From Cohnella faecalis (GTDB lineage: Bacteria > Bacillota > Bacilli > Paenibacillales > Paenibacillaceae): a stretch of 64,000 nt of DNA. Every line of letters begins with the position of its first letter. The first letter of the stretch is position 1. Below are positions 18,501-26,314 of the stretch, one piece after another. The notes beneath the pieces were generated by a model, which saw only the letters and a list, made by a program, of their open reading frames with translations, searched no databases and had not been told where the DNA came from. The DNA is taken from positions 1,426,001 through 1,490,000 of the forward strand of contig NZ_QXJM01000039.1 in the NCBI RefSeq assembly GCF_003570905.1, read 5' to 3'. The position numbers were made by a program, and so were the translations under genes.

Positions 18501-18857
18501 ACAGCCCACCTCGCTGACGGAAGCGTCGATTCGACGAAGCTGGCGCAAGGCAGCGTAGCTCCGGCACATCTCTCGTTCCTGCCGGTTGCCGCCCAGCAGT
18601 CAGGAGTCTCGATTGCATTCGGAGCCAAACCGTTCATGTTTCATGGCACATCCGAGTCCACCGAGCTGACGGTAACGTTCGACGAACCGTTCTCGCACGA
18701 TTCTTATGTCATCGTGGCGATGTCCGATCACCCTTCTTGCAGCTGCTTTCTCCGAGTAAAACGCGAGAACGAAGCCGTCATCGAAATTGTACGGACACGT
18801 CTGGGACCCGAACCGGTTGGCTTCATCCAATGGGTAGCCATCGGGCAAAAAGCGTAA
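12522..18857 (+). CDS. Giant decapeptide-repeat fibre protein with WIAG-like C-terminal tail
   Basis: The 2,111-residue protein has a basic N-terminus (MKRKNPQQRSGKRRPLYYVDN) and an acidic linker to ~residue 160. From there to ~2,015 it consists almost wholly of ~10-residue units of the form x-G-S-V-T-x-x-K-L-A or x-S-V-x-x-x-H-L-A. From ~15.42 to 18.01 kb these group into 70-residue (210-bp) modules marked by GSVGISKLDEALQER. A globular tail of ~90 residues closes it, ending FIQWVAIGQKA and resembling the WIAG-tail found in Paenibacillus repeat proteins (from memory). Repeats of this kind suggest a long beta-fibre like phage tail fibres. There is no signal peptide, which fits delivery to the spore surface from the mother cell. 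The ATG at 12522 follows AAAGGAGAGGG and a sigma-K-type promoter. Confidence 0.85.
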   Translation: MKRKNPQQRSGKRRPLYYVDNPNRLELNWLDDIKKSIPKPLAVHSAAPAVAAPQPTGKSTKISTKHEADDMVPELDFDQPVQGEFVSTPREADEIVAVAFAAGPEETRHSTDHPGAEIARETVLSDAVITPSSDSVERRNRLEDNRMPTGASPVVFTDDIAGEAITSDKLAPFAILAAHLAAGSVTASALADFAVTAIKLADGSITTSKIASESIIGEHLAKNAISGQKIRDRSITGEKLRDGSVSSEKLADKTISSDKLADGSILPKHLSLSSITSELIQDQSITSGKIKSGGVRSENVANESIVTSKLADGAVTSLKLRDNAVTTDKIARGAVESKHLAEGLVLADHVAVGIVQGKHLAPEAVSAEHLGEGAVGTRELADLSVEGSKLAYGTVQSDHLAEGAVRSEQLAANSVEARHILDQSVTTAKLADQSVMTMKLGDHAVTSSKIADQSVSADKLADEAVRNRHLARGGVTAEVLADNSVQSRHLSADAVNGRHVAARSIERNHLTDGLIGSKQVAFGVVGSDHIAKGAVGAAELADGSVLGSKLAPSSVNGGHLARGSVESGHLADDSVGFLSLQSDSVTDRAIAPGAVGERQLGARSIYSHHLTDHLITSLKLSPECVSTDKLGDQSVTAPKLANASVTASKLAAGAVEPLALSDRAVTGRSLGEGAVGSRHLLPQAVKTLHLGEGSVKGDVLAEQSVEERHLADEAVHSSKLAEDSVNAGHLQALAVESRHLADGAVGARHLQAGIFRAEHMVGDIVGAGHLQTKAVGEKHVQPEAIGSEHLKPEAVQAAHLRKGAIGFTHLDNSLYEMVKMAERRIDSELLEPSAVAGIHIRNASITEAKLANGAVTEAKLGEGSVTEAKLADGSITEAKLTEGSVTVKKLADGSITGAKLASGSVGGSKLDETLREQISFAVTPITTGRLVDDSVTEAKLADGAVSESKLVDGSVTGSKLAYGSVIGTKLASGSVGISKLDEALQERISYAVAPIATERLVDGSVTEEKLAEGSVTETKLADGSVTEAKLAEGAVTETKLDEALQERISYAAAPIATERLVDGSVTEEKLAEGSVTETKLADGLVTEAKLAGGSVSESKLAGGSVTEAKLAEGAVTETKLASGSVGVSKLDEVLQERFSYAVAPIATERLIDGSVTEEKLAEGSVTETKLADGLVTEAKLAEGAVTETKLASGSVGVSKLDEALQERVSYAVAPIASERLIDGSVTEEKLAEDSVTETKLAYGSVTEAKLAEGAVTETKLASGSVGISKLDEALQEQINYAVAPIATERLIDGSVTEEKLAEGSVTETKLADGSVTEAKLAEGSVTEAKLASGSVGILKLDEVLQERISYAVAPIATERLIDGSVTEEKLAEGSVTETKLADGSVTEAKLAEGSVTEAKLASGSVGILKLDEALQERVSYAVAPIASERLIDGSVTEEKLAEDSVTETKLAYGSVTEAKLAEGAVTETKLASGSVGISKLDEALQEQINYAVAPIATERLIDGSVTEEKLAEGSVTETKLADGSVTEAKLAEGSVTEAKLASGSVGILKLDEALKERISYAVAPIATERLINGSVTEEKLAEGSVTETKLADGSVTEAKLVEGSVTEAKLASGSVGISKLDEALQVRISYAMAPITTERLADDSVTEAKLAEGSVKEAKLADSSVTEAKLAEGSVTESKLASGSVGISKLDEALQEQINYAVAPITTERLANNSVTEEKLAEGSVTETKLADSSVTEAKLAEGSVTESKLASGSVGISKLDEALQEQINCAVAPITTERLTDDSVTEAKLAEGSVKEAKLADSSVTEAKLAEGSVTESKLASGSVGISKLDEALQERISYAEAPIATERIVDDSVTEAKLTESSVTEAKLAEGAVTAAKLAEGSVTGDKLASESVGVRQLADRSITGSKLTENSVGLEHLAPGAVNADKIAVRSIVSSHLGEGAIQNQHLADGSVDLSKLSDEVKEMLDRAPVVLPSLIQSPAPTSIAEGSVTTAHLADGSVDSTKLAQGSVAPAHLSFLPVAAQQSGVSIAFGAKPFMFHGTSESTELTVTFDEPFSHDSYVIVAMSDHPSCSCFLRVKRENEAVIEIVRTRLGPEPVGFIQWVAIGQKA
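15420..18010 (+). repeat. Tandem 210-bp modules inside the giant gene
   Basis: The marker sequence encoding GSVG(I/V)SKLDE recurs at a step of 210 bp from about 16.10 kb to 17.99 kb, with less regular copies before. Segment 16115-16435 is identical to 16745-17065, i.e. exactly three modules (630 bp) downstream, and near-identity continues further. This points to recent unequal exchange. All copies keep the reading frame. Confidence 0.85.
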
Positions 18858-18882
18858 CGGTAGCGATGTACCAATCGAAAAC

Positions 18883-18930
18883 GAGGCTTTTCCAATGGGG
18901 ATTACCTAGCGGAAAGGTCTCTTTTCTTTT
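18883..18930 (+). terminator. Probable terminator of the giant gene
   Basis: GAGGCTTTTCC at 18883-18893 pairs, with one mismatch, with GGAAAGGTCTC at 18911-18921, followed by TTTTCTTTT. It lies 26 bases after the stop codon. The 110 bases up to the next gene hold no further recognised element. Confidence 0.6.
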
Positions 18931-19043
18931 GGAACCTCATGGATAGCAATCGCGAATCCAACCTGTACATATGCCGTTGCGCAGGGACACCTTACACATA
19001 CAATGTCATGTAAACCGGTGCCCGAGCCTTAGGAGGAGATACA

Positions 19044-19922
19044 ATGGCCAAAAAGACCGTCAATCGTCGGGGCCGCTCCCCGGCAGCCGGTCGGGGGAAA
19101 TTTGCCAAGAAGCGCATTCGGGCAAAAAAAGCGGCATTACCCAAGTCGAATACCGGTTTGGAGGAAACGACGGAAGCTGTTATTAGCCGTCCGTCGCCAT
19201 CAGTGTCCGTTATCGTACCCGTCATGAACGAGCGCAGAACGATTCGCAGAGTGGTCCAGGAAGCGTTCCGCGTACATCCGCGCACGGAAGTTATCGTCGT
19301 TGCCAACGGATCGACGGACGGCTCGGCGGAAATCGCCAGAAGAAGCGGAGCCAAAGTCATTGCCTACGACAAGCCGCTTGGTCACGATGTAGGCCGTTCG
19401 ATGGGCGCCCGGGAAGCTCAGGGCGACATTTTGCTGTTTATCGATGCGGATATGGTCATTCCCGCCGTCAAGCTTAGGCCGTTCGTTCGTCAGATCGAAT
19501 CGGGTACGGATGTCGCTCTCAACGACTATTCAGGGCCGGTGGATACGACGGTCGTTCATGGGGTCGTTCTCGCCAAGCATGCGCTGAATTCGTTGCTGAA
19601 CCGTTCCGATTTGGCTGGTGCATCGATGACGGCCGTGCCTCACGCAATCAGCCGCCGTACGCTTCAGACGATCGGGTATGCCGCTCTGGCAGTGCCTCCG
19701 CTTGCACAGACGATGGCGATCCGCGCGGGACTTCAGGTTGCCAGATCGATTCATGTGAATGTCGGAAAGCTGAACCCGTTGCGGGTCAAAAGGGAACGAA
19801 CCCGTTCGCTCGAGCCGCTCATCGTAGGCGATCATTTGGAAGCGATGAATTGGTGGATCGACAATTCGGACTATCGAGGCGGCTACGACGATGGAGCAAG
19901 GGATCGATGGAGGGTGAGATGA
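19044..19922 (+). CDS. GT2 glycosyltransferase with basic N-terminal tail
   Basis: The 292-residue protein has a strongly basic tail (~residues 1-35, [19 protein letters not shown]). It then has a GT-A family-2 domain: [33 protein letters not shown] and the metal-binding DAD in [11 protein letters not shown]. The second half ([35 protein letters not shown]) recurs in the next gene, showing tandem paralogy. AGGAGGAG precedes the ATG. It probably acts in the cytosol of the mother cell on a coat or fibre acceptor (inference from the cluster). The sugar donor cannot be deduced. Confidence 0.82.
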   Translation: MAKKTVNRRGRSPAAGRGKFAKKRIRAKKAALPKSNTGLEETTEAVISRPSPSVSVIVPVMNERRTIRRVVQEAFRVHPRTEVIVVANGSTDGSAEIARRSGAKVIAYDKPLGHDVGRSMGAREAQGDILLFIDADMVIPAVKLRPFVRQIESGTDVALNDYSGPVDTTVVHGVVLAKHALNSLLNRSDLAGASMTAVPHAISRRTLQTIGYAALAVPPLAQTMAIRAGLQVARSIHVNVGKLNPLRVKRERTRSLEPLIVGDHLEAMNWWIDNSDYRGGYDDGARDRWRVR

Positions 19923-19926
19923 CGGC

Positions 19927-21102
19927 ATGAAACGCAAAAGCAATCTACAACGAAGTCGAAGCTCTGTCGTTCGCCCCCGAAGCGCGGGTAAAGTTGGAAG
20001 GCGTCCCCGCAAAGCGTTGCAAGGAGCGAAAAACAAAGCACAACGACGCTCAGGCCGACGTTATTCTCGCAATCGAAAATCGAGTCGCTCTCTAGGCGCA
20101 ACATTGCTCAGTCCTCCTCCTGCCCCGGTCGTCCTTTCTTCGGTCTATTTTGAACGGGGAGTGACGGCGGGGGCGGAGTGGCGAAGCTCGAACCCTCCCG
20201 ATCCGTTTTCGGCAGGGAAGATCAAGGAAACGATTTTTGACGGCTGGAACCGGATCGTTCGGGAACATAGCCATTCGGCGCATTCCGGCGCATCCATTCG
20301 AGCAGGCGATGGAGTGTCGTATGCAAAAGGCTTTTTTCGAGGAGCGGGAATCGGTGAATTTCCGGTTGCGCCCGTTGCGCTGAAAGGAAAAGCGGTAGCG
20401 GTCGTATGCACCGCCGGCGAAGAATACTCGCTTTACTCCGTTATGGAGCAGCTAACCGCATTGCCGCTGGACGAAATCGTCGTCATTCTCTATGGCCCTG
20501 CGGACGGCAAATTTTATCGGGCCAAAGGCTATGCAAATACGATCGTCGTCTTTATGCCGGAGCTGACGGACGCCGATGTCGGACGGGCTCTAGGCGCTAA
20601 TCTAGCGGATGCGGAAACCGTGCTGCTCGTAGACGGCAACGCTCCCGTTCCGGCGGAAAGGCTCGCCGAAATGCTGGAGATGACGGACGGCCGTGCCGAC
20701 ATAACCCTTGCGGACACTCCGGACAACGATAGTACGTTCATCCGCCGCAACGCCGTCTTAAGGTTTCAGGAGTTTTTGAATGCGACTCTGGATCGTCCCG
20801 AGCTGCGAACGAATTCTTTTTCCCAATTGCCTCTCGCGCTATCGCGCCATGCCTTGAACACACTCGGGGCGGCCGTTCTTACGGTTCCTACCGTGGCTCA
20901 TGCCATGGCATTGCTGAAGGGCTTGAAAATCGGATTGGTCCGCGTATCGGATGTTTCTCCCGTTCAGAGGGAGAACGCTTTGGCGAAATCGGCCGGAGAC
21001 CATATGGAAGCTTGGAGAGAAGCGATGTCCGTGCGCGGCGGCCGGCTTGAATTCGCAGATACGTATCGCAACCGAAGCGTGCTGGGAGGGACGCAACGAT
21101 GA
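19927..21102 (+). CDS. Degenerate GT2-like paralogue with long Arg/Lys-rich tail and Gly/Tyr motif
   Basis: The 391-residue protein begins with ~60 residues dominated by R, K and S. It then has YAKGFFRGAG and a GT2-like domain that parallels the preceding gene (SRHALNTLGAAVLTVPTVAHAMA, GDHMEAW). The expected D-x-D reads VDGNAPVP, so metal/nucleotide-sugar binding is doubtful. It may be a non-catalytic partner or a scaffold. It follows the preceding gene by 4 bases and its stop overlaps the next start as ATGA. It is clearly expressed as part of the run, given the normal high-GC3 codon use. Assignment to GT2 rests on paralogy with the neighbour. Confidence 0.65.
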   Translation: MKRKSNLQRSRSSVVRPRSAGKVGRRPRKALQGAKNKAQRRSGRRYSRNRKSSRSLGATLLSPPPAPVVLSSVYFERGVTAGAEWRSSNPPDPFSAGKIKETIFDGWNRIVREHSHSAHSGASIRAGDGVSYAKGFFRGAGIGEFPVAPVALKGKAVAVVCTAGEEYSLYSVMEQLTALPLDEIVVILYGPADGKFYRAKGYANTIVVFMPELTDADVGRALGANLADAETVLLVDGNAPVPAERLAEMLEMTDGRADITLADTPDNDSTFIRRNAVLRFQEFLNATLDRPELRTNSFSQLPLALSRHALNTLGAAVLTVPTVAHAMALLKGLKIGLVRVSDVSPVQRENALAKSAGDHMEAWREAMSVRGGRLEFADTYRNRSVLGGTQR

Positions 21103-21835
21103 AACGGGCATCGATTATAATACCGACCTTCAACAGATTGGACTTGTTGATTCGCTGTGTAGCGTCCATCCGCAATTACACGGATATTCCGCATGAAATT
21201 ATCGTCGTTGACAACGGGTCGACCGACGGAACGGCGGATTGGTGCCGCATGGCGGGAGTCACGCTGCTTTCCTTGAACCGCAACGAAGGATTTCCCGTCG
21301 CGTGCAATCGCGGGCTTAAGATTTCCTCCGGCGATACGCTGGTGCTGCTGAACAACGACACCGTCGTTTCGCCGAGATGGCTAAGCAATATGTCCTTGGC
21401 GCTATATAGCGCAGCCGATATCGGAATCGTAGGCCCGATTACGAACTACGCTAGCGGACCGCAGCAGGTCGAGCTCACCTATCCGGATATCGATTCCTTC
21501 ATATTGCTCGCAGACGCGGTGAATCGGTCCGATCCGCACAAATGGGTTCCGATTCAACGGATTGTCGGCGTCTGCTTCGTTTTTCGCCGGGAGCTGATGG
21601 AGAAGATCGGGCTTCTCGACGAACGGTTTTCCCCGGACACTATGAGGACGACGATTATTGCCTGCGTGCCGAACAGCAAGGCTATCGAATGCTCATGTGC
21701 CGCGACTCGCTCATTCACCATGAAGGAAGCGCCAGCTTCAAGACCGACCCTGATGCCCAGAATCGGCTTGTCGAGCGGAATTATCAGATTTTCGCGGACA
21801 AGTGGCAAAAAGTTCCGAGAGCTCTCATCCGATAA
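21099..21835 (+). CDS. GT2 glycosyltransferase (rhamnosyltransferase-like), frame broken at ~21635
   Basis: The protein begins MKRASIIIPTFNRLDLLIRC, with VVDNGSTDGTADWC, VLLNNDTVVSP (metal-binding N-D in place of D-x-D) and GPITNYASGPQQ. This is the GT2 subgroup of O-antigen rhamnosyltransferases. After LLDERFSPD the frame runs into nonsense ending at 21857. The -1 frame continues exactly as expected (GHYEDDDYCLRAEQQGYR ... FADKWQKVPRALIR) to a stop at 21835. One missing G at CCCCGG (21631-21636) explains it. The corrected protein is ~245 residues. The start overlaps the previous stop (ATGA), and the next gene follows after 18 bases. Confidence 0.8.
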
Positions 21836-21853
21836 GACATTGGAGGGTTTGTG

Positions 21854-22579
21854 TTGAAAGCAGTCATATTGGCAGGCGGAACGGGTTCGAGGCTGAAGCC
21901 GCTCACCAGTTGGACGAACAAGCATTTGCTGCCGATTGGCAACTATCCGATGATTTGTTACGGAGTGGCCAAACTTCGCGAGGCGGGCATTCGCGAACTC
22001 GTTATCGTGACGACGCGTTCGGCGCTTGGCGGGTTTTCGCAGGTGCTGGGAAGCGGGCTGGAATGGGGCGTCTCGATTATTTACCGGGTGCAGGAAGAAG
22101 CCGGAGGCATCGCGCAGGCGCTGGAGCTTGCCAGGCCTCTCATGAAGCCGGGAGAAAAATTCGCGGTGCTGCTCGGCGACAATTTGTTCGAGGACAGTCT
22201 TGCGTCCTATTTCAAGCAGTTCGAAAATCAGGACGGAGGGGCGATGGTGTTGGTCAAAAAAGTCGACGATCCGACACGTTACGGCGTTCCGACATTCTCC
22301 GCGCCTCCCGAAAAGATCGCATATATCCGGGAGAAGCCGGAACGTCCGGAGTCTAATTATTGCGTGATAGGTTTATATTTTTACGACGATCGCGTCTTTC
22401 ACATCATCGACGGAGTGAAGCCTTCAAGGCGAGGAGAGCTGGAAATAACGGACGTGAACAACGCGTACGCGCTTGCGGGCAAGCTCGAATTCTGCGAGTT
22501 GCGCGGCTGGTGGACGGATGCGGGCACCTTCGACTCCATGGAGGAGGCGGGCATTAAGCTCAAGGGGACTCTTCCGTGA
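21854..22579 (+). CDS. Sugar-1-phosphate nucleotidyltransferase, RmlA-like
   Basis: The ~241-residue enzyme has MKAVILAGGTGSRLKPLTSWTNKHLLP, the nucleotide-binding signature of dNTP:glucose-1-phosphate transferases. Further motifs are LLGDNLFEDS, a VPTF/EKPERPESNY block and RGELEITDVNNAY, followed by WWTDAGTFDSM. It would make an activated sugar (typically dTDP-glucose) for the adjacent glycosyltransferases. The rest of a dTDP-rhamnose pathway is absent here. Start: TTG at 21854, about 7 bases after GGAGG, giving the canonical MKAVILAGG. A GTG three bases earlier is too close to the site. The stop overlaps the next start (GTGA). Confidence 0.9.
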   Translation: MKAVILAGGTGSRLKPLTSWTNKHLLPIGNYPMICYGVAKLREAGIRELVIVTTRSALGGFSQVLGSGLEWGVSIIYRVQEEAGGIAQALELARPLMKPGEKFAVLLGDNLFEDSLASYFKQFENQDGGAMVLVKKVDDPTRYGVPTFSAPPEKIAYIREKPERPESNYCVIGLYFYDDRVFHIIDGVKPSRRGELEITDVNNAYALAGKLEFCELRGWWTDAGTFDSMEEAGIKLKGTLP

Positions 22580-23599
22580 GGGCGGCGATCGGGGCGCCGA
22601 TTAACGCTCGTCCTAGACTGGGCGTGAAGCCGAATCCCAACAAGAAACGGCCGTCAACAGGGCGAAAAAGGGCGGTAAAGGCTCGGAAACGGCGCGGGAA
22701 GCGAATCGTCTCGAAAAAACGCCCGTTGTCGCCGGAGCAGCCTCAGCAGCCTCAGCAGTCTCAGCAGTCTCAGCAGCCGATGCGAACTTACGAGCAGGGT
22801 TACTCGGAAGGTCTATTCGACGGCGGCGAGAAATTCGTGGAACAGCATCATCCGGGCGACCTGATCATCCCCGATTTATCGGTCGAAGGGGCGGTTGCCG
22901 CAGGCATACAGGCGCTCAGACCCACGGCGTTCCCTTGCTCGGGCCTGACGCCGTGGCGGAGGAATTGGAGTCGAGCTTGCGCGAGAAGAGACCTTACGCA
23001 TTCATCCGACTAGGCGATGGCGAACTCATGACGCTTGCGCAGGAAGTCGTCTTGCCGATCGAAGAAATTCAGCAAGCGGGAGGTCACTTTTTGCCGTATG
23101 CGGGTGTGAATATTCCCGATCCTGCGGCCCGGGAGGCGGTCGCTCACGCTATTCGACATGCGTCCTTGGTCGGGGTGCCCATATCCAGAAGGCCTTATTA
23201 CCAGCCTTTATTGTTCAAAGCTCTTCGGGCTCACGGAATCGACGTCCGGTCGCTTCGATACACGTCTTCCGTAATGAATTACTCTCTTCACGAGTATGGA
23301 CACTTTATGAGGCTGATGGGAGGACGGCGGGTATTGCTCGTCGGCAACGTAGCCGACAGACTGGCGCATGCGCTTATCAGGCAAGGAATTCTCATCGTCG
23401 GAGCGGTTCAACCCGTGAATGGAGTTCACGACACGCCGCGGGTGATCGAAGAGGCCGGCCGGTACGACTTCGATCTGGCGCTCGTATCGGCGGGAATCGC
23501 GGCTCTTCCGATCTGCGTCAATTTGGCGGCGGCTACCGGCAAGGTCATGATTGACTTCGGCCATCTGGCGAATCATATCGCCGGGCTGTCCCGACATAA
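22576..23599 (+). CDS. GT-D-fold glycosyltransferase with basic Gln-rich tail and Gly/Tyr motif; frame broken
   Basis: The GTG start overlaps the nucleotidyltransferase stop. Residues ~1-60 are K/R-rich with a (PQQ/SQQ) stretch. YEQGYSEGLFDGGEKF follows, then ALRPTAFPC, after which the frame fails. The -1 frame carries the catalytic domain: LLGPDAVAEELE, RPYAFIRLGDGELMTLAQE (typical of GT-D proteins), VLLVGNVADRLA and MIDFGHLANHIAG. A single missing base near 22918-22935 joins them. This second frame then runs on without a stop into the next gene. A further missing C at 23590-23592 would end it at TAA 23597-23599, just before that gene's own ribosome site. The corrected length would be ~340 residues. 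The alternative is a true fusion. Confidence 0.7.
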
Positions 23600-23633
23600 C
23601 GAAAGGCAATCATTCGAGAAAGAAGGTGATTCC

Positions 23634-25029
23634 ATGTCAATCGCGCTCCAATTGTCTTCCCGACAATCCGCGGTTCGAAGGCGGCGAGCCCGATCTCGCG
23701 GAGCGGGACGGAGAAAGGGCCGGCAAAGCAAAAGGCTGAGTGTCCAACCGGCGGCCGATGCGGCCGAATACGGCTCGGGTTACGGCGTGGGATACCGGGA
23801 CGGGGTACAGGCCGGCATTCAACGGTTCGGAGGGTTATTCGAGGGAACGAGCATCGTTATTCCGACCTATAACCAATTACCCTTTTGCAGCAATGCATCG
23901 AGAGCATATCGGCCTGCACGAGGCTGCCGCACGAAATTATCGTCGTGGACAACGGTTCGGCGGACGGTACGGCCGCGTATTTGCAAAGTCTCGGAGGCCG
24001 GGTTCGCAGCCGCGTGCTGGATTCGAACCGGGGATTCGCCGGAGCGATCAACGTCGGGATGCTGATGGCCAAGGGGACGACAATCGTTCTTTTAAACAAC
24101 GACACTTTGGTGACCGATAACTGGCTGGATAATATGCTGGCATGCCTGAGCAGCGACGAGAAGATCGGAATGGTCGGACCCGTTACCAATTACATTAGCG
24201 GGGAACAGCAAATCGCGGTTCCTTACTCCGCCGTGAAAGATATGCCAGGCTTCGCGAGATCGTACAATTTGCACGATCCTGCGAGATGGCGGCGTACGGA
24301 TCGGCTGGTCGGATTTTGCCTGCTTTTTCGCAGGGAGCTGTTCGAAGGGGTCGGATATTTTGACGAAGGCTTCCTGACCGGAAATTTCGAGGACGACGAT
24401 TTCGGCGTTCGGGTAAGGCTGCTTGGCAAAAGTCTCGTTATCGCGGAGGATACGTTCATTCACCATTACGGCAGCATCAGTATGAAAGCGCTCGGAGAAC
24501 AGTTCATGGTAGTCAACAATCGCAACGAGTCGTATTTTAGCGACAAGTGGCACAGCCCGGAGGAATGGATTTTCAAAGTGCTGCAGCATCCGCTGGCACA
24601 AGGAAGAACGCTCCCGGGAGTGCGTGGCTTTACCCGGAACGGGTTGCCGTACAAGGCTTCGGGCCTCATGTCTATTGGATCGAGGGCGGGCAGCGCAGAA
24701 GGATTGAAGGAGTCGTCGGTCTCCCCGTCACGCGGGTGTCGCAGGTAGATCTGCGCAGATGGCCGGTCGGTGATATTATCGCGGTGGAGGAAGCCGAGCG
24801 GCGGTGGCGAGGAGCCGATAACGAGTGGCAGGCCGGAGTCGTCATGCTGCCGGACGGAGCGGCTTACCATGTAGAAGGGCATCACATACGGCGTATTGTT
24901 ACGCCTTCCGCCTTGTTTTTGTGGAATCTGAACGCAAAGCCTTGTCAGATGACGACTCCGGAATCGCTGGCCGGCAAAATGGAAGGGTTGCCGATTATCG
25001 CGCCTCCTCAAATCCGGTATTCTTTATAA
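23634..25029 (+). CDS. GT2 glycosyltransferase with basic Gly/Tyr tail and C-terminal extra domain; two frame breaks
   Basis: ATG 23634 follows AAGGTGA. Residues ~1-45 are Arg-rich, then YGSGYGVGYRDGVQAGIQRFG, then the GT2 domain: TSIVIPTYNQLP, a break at CCC 23880-23882, CIESISACTRLPHEIIVVDNGSADG, VLLNNDTLVTDNW and FEDDDFGVRVRLLG. After LAQGRTLPG a second break (CCCGGGAG, 24613-24620) leads into WLYPERVAVQGFGPHVYWIEGGQRRRIEG and a tail with RWPVGDI, resembling small WI-EGG beta domains. Both breaks are corrected by one added base. The corrected protein is ~465 residues. Its catalytic half is paralogous to the gene at 21099. Confidence 0.72.
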
Positions 25030-25038
25030 GAGACGAAG

Positions 25039-25070
25039 AAAGCCGCCGTTCCTCTGGGGATGGCGGTTTT
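25039..25070 (+). terminator. Probable terminator after the glycosyltransferase run
   Basis: A stem formed by CCGCC (25043-25047) and GGCGG (25062-25066), flanked by A-rich sequence before and TTTT after, 10 bases past the stop codon. Confidence 0.5.
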
Positions 25071-25227
25071 GTATGTGAATCGCGGATTATGCGTTGCTTG
25101 ATTTCGCATCCCGATGATTGTCGTTGCCGATGTGGCAAGCGCCGGGTGCCCGCATATGCTGATAGAGACGATGCGGTTTAGCGATGAACGCAGCGGATTT
25201 ATGCGCGGATGGGGGATCGATGGCGGA

Positions 25228-25515
25228 ATGGAAGAACTCATGACGGAAATCGTCGTACATTTGTCTCAATCGCACCAACAGATGGCTCGGATACTCGACG
25301 CCAAACGGCAAGTGACCGTCCGGTTATCCCATATCGTTCAAGGGCTGCCGGACGTACAGCCTCAATTAAACGGACTGACGGGACTGCTGGGAAGCTCCTC
25401 TCAAGTGAACAAAAGCATCGTGGCCTACTTAAACAGCTTGGCGGATTTTCAGGATGCGGTCGCCGACAGTCTCACCAACGTAGTCAAGGCGATTACCGTA
25501 AGCGACGAGGAATAA
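25228..25515 (+). CDS. Small cluster protein 1, helical, unknown function
   Basis: This protein of about 95 residues starts MEELMTEIVVHLSQSHQQMARILDAKR and continues with amphipathic heptad-like helices (VRLSHIVQGLPDVQPQL, VAYLNSLADFQDAVADSLTNVVKAI). It has no signal peptide and no recognised domain. The frame is open to 25114, so a longer start is possible. I prefer 25228 because the helical part begins there, but no strong ribosome site decides it. Its coiled, small-helix character resembles the next two products, suggesting a family of structural partners in the cluster (inference). Confidence 0.6.
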   Translation: MEELMTEIVVHLSQSHQQMARILDAKRQVTVRLSHIVQGLPDVQPQLNGLTGLLGSSSQVNKSIVAYLNSLADFQDAVADSLTNVVKAITVSDEE

Positions 25516-25554
25516 TTCGGATAAGGAATAAGGTGGCGGGAAGGAGGCGAGACG

Positions 25555-25907
25555 ATGAGACGGGAAGATGCGTATCATCTTACTTTGGATGCCATTGCGA
25601 AGATGCAATGGAACGTCGCGGCCATGCTCGAAGCGAAAGCTTCCGAAGCCGAGAAGGTGCGGAACTGGATGCTTGCGCATTTTACACATGAATCCCAGGC
25701 GGCTCATAGCGATCGGTTATCGACTAGCCTGGAGTTTCACGAGCAGCACGTCGAGGTGATCGAGGGGCTGACGAAGCTCTGCAACGGCTTGAGCCGCAAT
25801 ATGAAGATCATCCTTCATCCGGAAGAGGAGGTATCCGGCTCGGGCGGAGGAATGGGCTCGATGGGTTCGCTGTTCGACGGCTTCGATTCGGGAGACAAAA
25901 AGGATGA
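25555..25907 (+). CDS. Small cluster protein 2, helical with Gly/Ser/Asp tail; 3' end frame uncertain
   Basis: It starts MRREDAYHLTLDAIAKMQWNVAAMLEAKASEAEKVRNWM behind GGAAGGAGGCGAG, a strong site. After ~95 helical residues comes a Gly/Ser/Met-rich tail (SGSGGGMGSMGSLFDGFDSGDKK). In the literal sequence the frame continues to 26187 as an obvious shadow of the next gene. One missing base in the upstream G-rich tail would bring TGA at 25905-25907 into frame, overlapping the next ATG as ATGA, which is how this cluster is otherwise organised. I therefore list the shorter end. The family is unrecognised. Confidence 0.55.
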
Positions 25908-26314
25908 GCCGGCTGCAGCGGGAATGGGAGATCAAGTTGAGCTTGCTTGGCTCGATTGCCCGCAGTCAGGAGGCGCTGGCGAAAATTTTGAACAGTGTTG
26001 CGGACGTAACGGCCGGGCTGGGGGAGACCGATCGTTCGCCGGATGTGCTGAAGGAGCATGTCCGGGTTCTGACGGGGATGCAGAACGCTCTTCTCAGATC
26101 GGTAACCGGAATGAGCTGGCGTCCTCCGAAGAAAGGGATTGCAGGGGCGCCTTGGTTGGCGGGCGAATTGAGGAGAGTCGCAATTAAAAAGGAGCAACGG
26201 GGGCTGGAGGTGCCGCGAATTGAAAAGCAAGGGCAAGAGCAAGAGCACGGGCAAGGGCAAGAGCAAGGGCAAGAGCAAGGGCAAGGGCAAAGCGCGAACG
26301 GGAGCCCGGGGTAA
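25904..26314 (+). CDS. Small cluster protein 3, helical; end uncertain
   Basis: ATG 25904 lies ~9 bases after GGGAG. The product reads MSRLQREWEIKLSLLGSIARSQEALAKILNSVADVTAGLGETD and then VRVLTGMQNALLRSVTGM, mostly alpha-helical like its two upstream neighbours. From ~26200 the frame reads a Gln/Glu/Gly string that is just the other frame of the next gene's Lys/Gly repeats. An earlier stop (TAA at 26185-26187) in the adjacent frame would leave a clean 32-base gap before the next gene, again requiring one added base. The function is unknown. Confidence 0.5.
   Translation: MSRLQREWEIKLSLLGSIARSQEALAKILNSVADVTAGLGETDRSPDVLKEHVRVLTGMQNALLRSVTGMSWRPPKKGIAGAPWLAGELRRVAIKKEQRGLEVPRIEKQGQEQEHGQGQEQGQEQGQGQSANGSPG

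Noticed and set aside
21099..24748. Calling the broken glycosyltransferases true pseudogenes
   Set aside because: The same kind of one-base loss occurs in accA, so base-calling error is the simpler explanation.
25555..26187. A 210-residue version of small cluster protein 2
   Set aside because: The last ~90 residues are the wrong frame of the following gene. Codon pattern and the ATGA overlap favour the shorter end.
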